Below are positions 56,830 to 64,000 of a stretch of DNA of 64,000 nt, one piece after another; within the stretch, counting starts at the first letter, position 1, and the number at the start of each line of letters is the position of its first letter. The DNA lies in NCBI RefSeq assembly GCF_030269925.1, contig NC_085124.1, forward strand, positions 2,542,001 through 2,606,000, given 5' to 3'. The stretch comes from Bombyx mori (lineage: Eukaryota; Arthropoda; Insecta; Lepidoptera; Bombycidae). The notes below the pieces were generated by a model, which saw nothing but the letters and a program-made list of their open reading frames with translations, searched no databases and had not been told where the DNA came from. The position numbers were made by a program, and so were the translations under genes.

Positions 56830-58735
56830 TAATAAAAATGAAAGACACCGGCTGTGAAATCACGTTTAATTAGATGATAATAATTTAAAATTACTTACAG
56901 TCTAGAAATACTTCACATATGTTTTTTTTTGTTTATTGAGTAATTTCAATATTATTACGCATACAAGTTCTACAATAATTAGCATATAAAATTAATTAAC
57001 AGTTTCTTTTTCTTTTTTTATAAATAGTATAATTAATAAATAGGAAATTATAGTTCATTACTTAAAACCCTTAACAAGTTATTCAATAGCTACTTATAAT
57101 TAAATAAGAAGTTAATTATAATTAAACAAGAAGAAGGTAACGAATATGAAAAATATAAATAATGTTAGTGAAAAATATTTTTTTATCGTCAGATGATGGT
57201 AAATCGTAATGGCGGCTGAATAATTACTGTAAAGGTCACAAAAAGTTACAGAAACTACAGGAAACAAATCGTTTCATTGTTATGTGATCGTAACAAGCAT
57301 CGTTTCTCAAACTGCGAGATGATTATTAAAGTTTTTATATTCTATATACTTAGGTAGGTATAAAATATTTTTCATTAACACTTTCATACACATGTAATTT
57401 GACTAGAACGAGATATCATATTCAATACGGAATTACAAATCTCTCACGACATACGAATGCTTTTTATTTTTCATATTCTATGTCTATTTATCTTCTAGCT
57501 TTCTATAATTTTTAAATGAATTTTTCTTTTTTAAATTTGAATTAACCACATACTTGCCGAGCTAAGTTTCTTTTAAATTACACAATATCAACACAGTACA
57601 GCCATATTCGCTGTCAAGAATCTCTTACACGTAGCAAAACTCTTTAAGGGCCTGTATTAAATCCAGCTGTGGTGCATTGTATTCAGTTTGTTTATCGATA
57701 ATTGTGTTATGATCGAAACGTGGGTTTAATCGAGTGATCATAGTGTTCGTGTCGTGGTTATAAACGTTGGAACGTTGGCCATAATGTTGGTTTCGTGTTG
57801 GCTGAGTTGTGTGGCGTGTTTGTTGTCTACCGGCCGAGACCTGTCCACAGCAGTCCCGGGTCGTGATGGTTGGCCGCCGGGTACTCACCGTCCATCTCCA
57901 AGTTCGATCTGCGGTTGTAAGATCTACGTACAACGATATTTTATACTATAGTTTTACGTTCAACATTCAATGCATCGTAGACTAATGATTGATTGACTAA
58001 TGAGTTCATAAAACTAATATCTAATTGCGTTAAGTAATTAATGCGTAATTAATGCATAATTTTAATGCGTTATTAATGCTTCATTGCATTTCCAGTATCA
58101 AGAAAAAGCAAATCGTCACTGTCAAGTCAGAATCTGCTATGTGCAAAAACTCTATTTTGAATTAACGAGTAAAAACATTTTCGTATAAAATTTTATATGA
58201 AGGTGAAATTTTAAGAACTACATCAAACGAAAGCTATAGATAAATATTAAAGCTAATAGACACACAACAGTTTTTTTTATACGATAAACTATAGGGCTGT
58301 GAACTATACGAAAGTTTAAAAAGTAAAAATCTCAAAAGTGCACATAGCAGATTTTGGTTTGACAACGACGAAATACAGCAATGTAATTAAAAATGACAAC
58401 ATTTTGACAAGCACTGTCCTTTCGCAGTTTGATAAAAAATTATCATGGACTATACCTACGATGGATGTTACTAATGAGATTTGCGATGATGGAGGTTGAT
58501 ACTACGATAATTCATTCTGAGCCAGGTTTCGTGGCTTATAGTGACTATCAAGCAAGCGGCTGCCTTAAAGGCTAACATTCCTGTCTGTTTCTCACTTGGA
58601 GCATGCATTCTAGACCATACGACCATTGACTACAGGCAATGGCGTAAAGATCTAAACTCGCGTCCGGGGCGGAATACGTTTTTAGACGCCCCCTTTTTTC
58701 CTTTTTATTTACGAATTAACATTTATACAAGCTGG
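56830..58735. other. AT-rich intergenic region, no certain gene
   Basis: 1.9 kb, largely free of the repeats that fill the rest. On the minus strand, TATAAAA near 57946 precedes a 100-codon open frame (57933-57625) and an ATGGACG followed by a GTGAGT donor at about 57890. I cannot name a family, so these are noted only as a possible gene start. Confidence 0.35.
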
Positions 58736-58741
58736 TGGTTT

Positions 58742-58974
58742 ACTGGTGGTAGGACGTCTTTTGAGTCCGCACGGTTAGGTACCACCACCTCGCCTATTTC
58801 TGCCGTGAAGCAGTAATGCGTTTCGGTTTGACGGATGGGGCAGCCGTTGTAACTATAGAACTCATATCTCAAGATGGGTGGCGGCATTTACGTTGTAGAT
58901 GTCTATGGGCTCCAGTAACCACTTAACACCAGGTGGGCTGTGAGCTCGTCCATCCATCTAAGTAATAAAAAATA
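58742..58974 (+). repeat. Bm1-type SINE
   Basis: 'actggtggtaggacgtcttt' to 'catccatctaagtaataaaa'. Confidence 0.92.
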
Positions 58975-58979
58975 AAATA

Positions 58980-59715
58980 AAATATATCCCAGAAACCAAA
59001 AATAAACAAAAATATTTAGCAATTTTTTTGTTTTGCGGAATATTTGGGCCCCTTTACATGATGGCCCCCCTTGTCTTTTCCCTCGCTACGCCACTGACTA
59101 CGGGTCCCCTTACGATAGGCTGTCAGAAGGTGAGCATATTAGCGGATTAAAAGCTACTGGATTTCTTGATTCTAATATGCTGATGACTATATCATTACTA
59201 AGAGAAGAGAATGCTTGGTAACTATCAGTTGTATTGTGCCCACCTGATGTTGTTTGAAGGTCGGAACGGTCGAAGATTGTTGATTTTGCCGAAGCCACCG
59301 CCGCCGCCGCCACTACCTGTGAAAGAATGAGTAGAATAAATAAAACATCTTTTTCCTGTTTACCATTTTATTCTTGACGTCAAATAAAAAAAATGAGAAT
59401 CGTTTTTTATTTAAGTACAGGTACATTTAAGCCTTACAAACAATTAGGAGCGCAGTTTCACCACTGAAATCCGCTGCTTTTGTTTGAGTTAATGCGGTAA
59501 TTTAATGGCTCCTCTTCACAATCGGCCATGATGGGTCTACAAATGATCGTCCATCATCGCCGCCATGATCGGGCAACTCTCCACACAATCGTGAACGTTC
59601 ATTTACTGACTCTACTGATATGTTAGGACGTTTAGGTATCGATGATGGAAATCGAGGAGATCGCGGCTGCGGCAATATTTTCAGTCAGCTCATATAGTCA
59701 TTTACCTAATGTGCG
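58980..59715. other. intergenic, nothing recognised
   Basis: Contains a short CCG-triplet run (59299-59313). No gene or repeat called. Confidence 0.4.
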
Positions 59716-59719
59716 CGAA

Positions 59720-59929
59720 AGGTAGGTACCACCACCTTGCCTATTTCTGTCGCGAAGCAGTAATGCCTTTCGGCTTGAAGAATGGGGCAGCCGTTATAAC
59801 TATACTGAGACCTTAGAATTCATATCTCAAGGTGGGTGGCGTTATTTACATTGTCGATGTCTATGGGCTCCAGTAAACACACAAGGTGGGCTGTGAGCTC
59901 GTCCACCCATCTATGCAATAAATAAAAAA
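59720..59929 (+). repeat. Bm1-type SINE, 5' truncated
   Basis: 'aggtaggtaccaccaccttg' to 'cacccatctatgcaataaat'. Confidence 0.88.
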
Positions 59930-60061
59930 CATACGTATAAATGAAATTCAGTATTCTTGATTCATGTAGTCCTTTGCGGGCAGTTTCTAAACCGACTCTT
60001 AATCTAAGAAAATTTTGTCTATTACCATGCGAGTACATTCAGTATGTATCACTGCAGACAA

Positions 60062-60600
60062 TTCTTCTTCTTCTTGCATCTATTATCCTAAACGCTGAAG
60101 GTCGTGACCTCCTCTAAGAACTTTCTCCTTTTTTTTTTATTGTTTTGATGGGTGGGCGAGCTCGCAGCCCACCTGGTGTTAAGTGGTTATTGGAATCCAT
60201 AGACATCTACAACGTAAATGCGCCACCCACCTTGAGAAAAGTTCTAAAGTCTCAAGTATAGTTACAACGGCTGTCCCACCCTTCAAACCGAAACGCATTA
60301 CTGCTTCATGGCAGAAATAGGCAGGGTGGTGGTACCTACCCGCGCGGACTCACAAGAGGTCCTACCTCCAGTAATCCTGGATTATCCTGCGTCCCTCCTG
60401 CCTATCCTCGGCTGTGTTGATAGCATCGTGGATTGAATTGTTGAGAGTGGAGCGTATCTGGTCCGACCAGCGAATTGGACTTCTGCCTTTGGGCCTTCTT
60501 CCGCATACTTTATTACGAACAATAGGCATGTCTAAAACGATATCAAGTCTATATTTCGTAGGTTTGCCCAAAAATCCGATCAGTTCTGTTCTGTTTGAAG
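60062..60600 (-). pseudogene. LINE (RTE-like) ORF2 tail split by a SINE
   Basis: 60062-60127 (CTT-repeat edge) and 60373-60600 appear to belong to one 5'-truncated LINE. The minus-strand translation at 60571-60362 gives RRPKGRSPIRWSDQI, the same tail motif as at 42080-42334. A Bm1 copy (60129-60372) interrupts it. Confidence 0.55.
60129..60372 (-). repeat. Bm1-type SINE
   Basis: T-run, 'gatgggtgggcgagctcgca' to 'ggtcctacctccagtaat'. Confidence 0.93.
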
Positions 60601-60838
60601 CACAAGCCCACGCGAGTTATACCTATCCGAAGGTTATATCCTATACTTTTACGGCACATTAAGTACACTATGGAAGCTCATAAAAGTGGAGCTTCCATTG
60701 TGTAAAGGCATTTTTTTTTAAATGTTCTGGTTGGGCAAACTCGCCCACGTTCTATACAGGTGTACCGTGTAACTTGTTTGAATATTTACGTCAATTTATA
60801 AAGATACATATATATTTTATAAAGAATGATAGATGTCC

Positions 60839-61061
60839 ATATTTCATGAAATCTTTTTATACTTCATCCTACCGGAGACTAAAGGGAAGACTCTTTACGA
60901 AATCGAGAGCCAAGCACGTGGGTCCGGGACCACTGATCTTGGTGCTGAAGGAAGTCCTCAACAAGATCATCTCTGCGTTGTACAAGCCTGCCAAACTCCT
61001 GAAGGACTGGGAGACCGAGGGTCCCCCCGAGGAAATTCACCCAAATATTGATAAGAATTAA
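60839..61061 (+). pseudogene. sugar-transporter-like C-terminus with broken frame
   Basis: One frame reads ...YFILPETKGKTLYEIES, which matches the 'PETKG(K/R)TL.EIE' motif at the end of the last helix of MFS sugar transporters. A few codons later the coding-like signal moves to another frame, from KHVGPGPLILVLKEVLNKII through SALYKPAKLLKDWETEGPPE to EIHPNIDKN and TAA at 61059. The second frame has strong GC third positions. No acceptor AG is obvious upstream. Either a one-base deletion/insertion broke a terminal exon (or a sequencing error exists), or the two pieces are unrelated. No other part of a transporter is visible nearby. Confidence 0.5.
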
Positions 61062-61287
61062 ATTTGATATTTTCTTTAGGTAACTAAAGCTGGGTATGAC
61101 GAGTAGACGGTGATGTGAGGAGGAGGCGTACTGAAAAGACTTTTATGGACTGCATACTAGAAGATTTGCGAGAGAAGGGTGTGAGTTCAGAGATGAATGG
61201 GAAAAGAGGACATGCTACGACCATACATCGTAGGACATTCCGATAGAGGCACCCGTCACGTGCGGACGTGCTCATCGTCCACTCGAT

Positions 61288-61480
61288 CGCCCGGTCTTTG
61301 TTCGCCCGGCTTTTGTTAGCCCGGCCATTGTTCGTGCGGCCTGTGTTCGTGATACATCTGCCGACCAAGTGTGTTTCCTGGAAGCTTTTATTTGTTTTGT
61401 TTTAGTTATTTTTGTGTTCGTGGAACATTTGCCGACAAAGTGGTTTCCTGCAAGTATTTATTTGTTTTGTTTCTTTTCGT
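61288..61480. repeat. tandem repeats in the LINE 5' UTR
   Basis: Four 15-bp units (cgcccggtctttgtt type) fill 61288-61347 exactly. Two units of about 70 bp ('tgtgttcgtg', '.cat.tgccgac.aagtg', 'tttcctg.aag', 'tttatttgttttgttt') cover about 61342-61411 and 61412-61480. Confidence 0.9.
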
Positions 61481-61637
61481 AATTTCTGTTTTGTTGTGCT
61501 TTTTCTTTGTCCTGTAGTAATCGCGCCGCATTGCCACCTGTGTTCAATAGAACCGCTCAGGTCCAAGAAGTTGGGGCCTCGCCGCAAGGCGAGTGTTTTC
61601 AAGACCCGGGGCCGCCCCACCTGGGTACTCAGCGATC

Positions 61638-63266
61638 ATGGACGCTGTATTCGCGGAATTCCTCCGACTTCGCCACCTACAGCTCGCCTCGGAGTTTCTG
61701 GCCTTCAAGGCCAATCACACTGCGAGCCCTCTCGAGGACTCCGCCGCGCTCGCTGCTCCTGCGTCGCCTGTACCTGCGTGCAGAGCTTCTGCATTGAGCA
61801 CCGCAGCCTCTGTCGTGCCTGCCGCTCCCGTGTCGCCTATACTGGCGAGAAAAGCTGCTGCGTCGTCCGCCGTGACCATCGTTTCAGCTGAGCGATCATC
61901 CGCGGCCTCCGTCGCGCCCTCTAAAACACCTACACTTGCTCGTAGGTCGCCTGCACCCGCCTCCTCGTGCTCCGACTCTGACTCGGACATGGAGGTCGAC
62001 CTCGCCCCCGCCTCATCGACGGATGGATTCACCCTGGTACAGAAGGGTAAGAAGCGTGCCGCGGAGTCTCGAGCTCCCGCGGCCGCTAAAATTAGCAAAG
62101 CCGTGAACGCGTCGCGCCCCCGCCCTCAGACTCCCGTTGCGCCCCCAGCCCGTGCCACTCCGTCGCCGCGTCCGGTGGCACAAAATAAAACCCAGACCCC
62201 TCCCCCGGTTATCCTTCAGGAGAAGGCAGCTTGGGATCGAGTTTGCCTAGCCCTTAAGGCCAAAAATATAAATTTCACGAATGCCCGTAACCTCGCGAAC
62301 GGCATTCAAATTAAGGTTCAAACACCCGACGACCATAGGGCCCTCTCTTCTTACCTCCGTAAGGAGCGTATAAGTTTCCATACGTATACGCTCCAGGAGG
62401 AGCGCGAACTCCGCGTTGTAATACGCGGAATCCCTAAAGAGTTAGATGTAGAGCTCGTAAAAGCCGACCTGTTAGAACAAGGCCTACCAGTGAATTCTGT
62501 GCACCGTATGCACACCGGTCGCGGTAGGGAGCCATATAATATGGTTCTAGTCGCTCTCCAGCCTACCCCCGAGGGTAAGAAAATCTTTAACACACAGACC
62601 GTCTGTAGGCTCTCTGGTATCGCTGTCGAAGCCCCCCATAAAAAAGGCACTCCTAGCCAGTGCCATAACTGTCAATTGTACGGGCACTCTTCCCGTAACT
62701 GTCACGCGCGCCCCCGATGTGTTAAGTGTTTGGGCGATCACGCCACGGCCCTCTGCGCTCGCGACCAAAAAACCGCGACGGAACCGCCTAGCTGCGTCCT
62801 GTGTCGAACACAGGGTCACCCCGCGAATTACCGTGGTTGCCCCCGAGCCCCTAAAATAAATCGCCGCGTCGCCCGCCAAAACCGCCTCCGAGCTTCCGGC
62901 CCAGACATCAAAGCCTCGGCACCCTCTGCGTCGCAGGCTAAGCCAGCGTTCGTTCCGGCGGCGGTGCCCAGTGTCTCGGCCTGGGCAAAACCGCTGCCGT
63001 ACACGAACACGGCTACAACTCCCTCCTCCGCGATTCGTCCCGCCCCTGCGACTCGTCCCTCTCCCGCGACTTGGCCTCCGACCGCGTCCGACAATCTCGC
63101 TTTAGCGATCGACTTCTTTCAGTCGATCAACTTTGAGCGCGTTAACGCTTTGGGCGACGCCATTCGCGCTGCCTCCACTGCACAACACTTTATCGCCGTT
63201 GTGCAGGAATACGCCGACGTATACGCGTCATTAAATACGTACGTCCTCCCCTCACTCCGCCGGTAA
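61638..63266 (+). CDS. LINE ORF1 (gag-like, zinc-knuckle RNA-binding protein)
   Basis: The ATG at 61638 (atcATGGAC) opens 542 codons. The frame is open further up but only with non-ATG starts. The N-terminal third is Ala/Pro/Ser-rich and disordered. A conserved region follows (LRVVIRGIPKELDVELVKAD to CRLSGIAVEAPHKKGTPSQ), the PRE-C2HC domain, then three CCHC-type knuckles: CHNCQLYGHSSRNC, CVKCLGDHATALC and CVLCRTQGHPANYRGC. In jockey-type LINEs this protein binds the element RNA. TAA at 63264-63266 is followed by one sense codon and the ORF2 ATG in the same frame. Confidence 0.93.
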   Translation: MDAVFAEFLRLRHLQLASEFLAFKANHTASPLEDSAALAAPASPVPACRASALSTAASVVPAAPVSPILARKAAASSAVTIVSAERSSAASVAPSKTPTLARRSPAPASSCSDSDSDMEVDLAPASSTDGFTLVQKGKKRAAESRAPAAAKISKAVNASRPRPQTPVAPPARATPSPRPVAQNKTQTPPPVILQEKAAWDRVCLALKAKNINFTNARNLANGIQIKVQTPDDHRALSSYLRKERISFHTYTLQEERELRVVIRGIPKELDVELVKADLLEQGLPVNSVHRMHTGRGREPYNMVLVALQPTPEGKKIFNTQTVCRLSGIAVEAPHKKGTPSQCHNCQLYGHSSRNCHARPRCVKCLGDHATALCARDQKTATEPPSCVLCRTQGHPANYRGCPRAPKINRRVARQNRLRASGPDIKASAPSASQAKPAFVPAAVPSVSAWAKPLPYTNTATTPSSAIRPAPATRPSPATWPPTASDNLALAIDFFQSINFERVNALGDAIRAASTAQHFIAVVQEYADVYASLNTYVLPSLRR

Positions 63267-63269
63267 TCA

Positions 63270-64000
63270 ATGGCGTATATAAGTAGAATAAAGCCCCTAT
63301 CCGTAACGATAGGATTTTTTAACGCTTACGGTCTCGCAAATCAACGTGATCAGGTTTCTGACTTTTTGCGTGACCATCAAATTGATATCTTTTTAGTGCA
63401 GGAGACCCTACTTAAGCCCGCGCGCCGTGACCCTAAAATCGCGAACTATAACATGGTCAGGAACGACAGGCTCTCTGCCCGTGGTGGTGGTACCGTCATT
63501 TACTATAGAAGAGCCCTGCATTGCGTCCCGCTCGATCCTCCCGCGCTCGCTAATATCGAAGCATCAGTGTGCCGAATCTCACTGACGGGACACGCGCCGA
63601 TCGTTATCGCGTCCGTTTATCTTCCACCGGATAAGATCGTTCTAAGCAGTGATATCGAGGCGCTGCTCGGTATGGGGAGCTCTGTCATTCTGGCGGGCGA
63701 CCTAAATTGTAAACACATCAGGTGGAACTCACACACCACAACCCCGAATGGCAGGCGGCTTGACGCGTTAGTCGATGATCTCGCCTTCGATATCGTCGCT
63801 CCGCTAACCCCGACTCACTACCCGCTAAATATCGCGCATCGCCCGGATATACTCGACATAGCGTTATTAAAAAACGTAACTCTGCGCTTACACTCGATCG
63901 AAGTAGTTTCAGAGTTAGATTCAGACCACCGTCCCGTCGTTATGAAGCTCGGTCGCGCTCCCGATTCCGTTCCCGTCACGAGGACTGTGGTGGATTGGCA
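63270..64000 (+). CDS. LINE ORF2, endonuclease domain (partial)
   Basis: ATG at 63270, open to the window edge (243 codons, no stop). AP-type endonuclease motifs in order: FFNAYGLANQRDQV, then VQETLL (catalytic Glu), IASVYLPPD, ILAGDLNCKH..WNS (Asp/Asn pair), 'PTHYP....RPDILDIALLKN' and SELDSDHRPVV (SDH active site). 'PT.YP....RPD.LDIALLK' is typical of the jockey clade. The reverse transcriptase would lie beyond the edge. Confidence 0.93.
   Translation, partial: MAYISRIKPLSVTIGFFNAYGLANQRDQVSDFLRDHQIDIFLVQETLLKPARRDPKIANYNMVRNDRLSARGGGTVIYYRRALHCVPLDPPALANIEASVCRISLTGHAPIVIASVYLPPDKIVLSSDIEALLGMGSSVILAGDLNCKHIRWNSHTTTPNGRRLDALVDDLAFDIVAPLTPTHYPLNIAHRPDILDIALLKNVTLRLHSIEVVSELDSDHRPVVMKLGRAPDSVPVTRTVVDW

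Larger units (their letters stand above)
61280..64000 (+). mobile_element. jockey-clade non-LTR retrotransposon, 5' half (runs off window)
   Basis: 5' UTR with tandem repeats (61288-61480), ORF1 with PRE-C2HC and three zinc knuckles, and ORF2 with an AP-endonuclease domain. It is strikingly more GC-rich than its surroundings. Both frames are undamaged as far as they can be read, so this may be a young, full-length copy. The exact 5' end is not resolved (about 61060-61280). Confidence 0.88.

Noticed and set aside
61715..62098. 127-codon minus-strand frame (Ala/Glu-rich)
   Set aside because: Shadow of LINE ORF1 caused by its GC-rich Ala/Ser codons.

Overview
This is a eukaryotic, AT-rich, intron-containing window that is most likely from a silkworm (Bombyx mori or a close relative). 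The evidence is more than 20 copies of a Bm1-type SINE in both orientations, lepidopteran Helitron-like ends (CTAG-terminated), piggyBac and hAT remnants, a maT-clade mariner, and three insect-type host genes that can be followed exon by exon. About half of the window is recognisable transposable-element DNA.

Layout. (1) 1-11179, minus strand: the 5' part of a pecanex (pcx) gene. The first exon ends at 11027, the second is at 9260-9426, one giant exon of about 4.5 kb lies at 2421-6967, and two short exons follow at 1449-1613 and about 288-430; the gene runs off the left edge. (2) 11180-12575: a shared, probably divergent, promoter interval. (3) 12576-25792, plus strand: a complete four-exon mitochondrial 2-oxodicarboxylate carrier gene (SLC25A21 type, 308 residues). 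Its 6.9-kb third intron holds a hAT element with an 8-bp target duplication and a reverse-transcriptase LINE fragment inside it. (4) 25800-29340: intergenic repeats. (5) 29345-38689, minus strand: a complete four-exon NPC2/ML-domain sterol-binding secreted protein gene (145 residues). Its exons are short and its introns are full of repeats. (6) 38740-61060: no intact host gene recognised. This is a repeat-dense stretch with Helitron-like elements, SINEs, a maT mariner with a single nonsense codon, a solo LTR with a 4-bp target duplication, RTE-like LINE remnants, and a frame-broken piece resembling the C-terminus of a sugar transporter. (7) 61280-64000, plus strand: the 5' half of a jockey-clade non-LTR retrotransposon with 5' UTR tandem repeats, complete ORF1 and the start of ORF2 (endonuclease). 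The right edge truncates it.

The three host genes are unrelated in pathway: Notch-linked membrane protein, mitochondrial lysine/tryptophan catabolism carrier, and sterol carrier. I see no operon-like or defence-system logic and no clearly undescribed system. The strongest points for a second look are the nested, boundary-resolved insertions, two inverted SINE chimeras (one with a 15-bp-arm palindrome), a near-identical inverted MITE pair bracketing three NPC2 exons, duplications at pcx splice sites, and the in-frame ORF1-stop-ORF2 arrangement of the LINE. All splice sites were called by eye from GT/AG, phase and protein family similarity.
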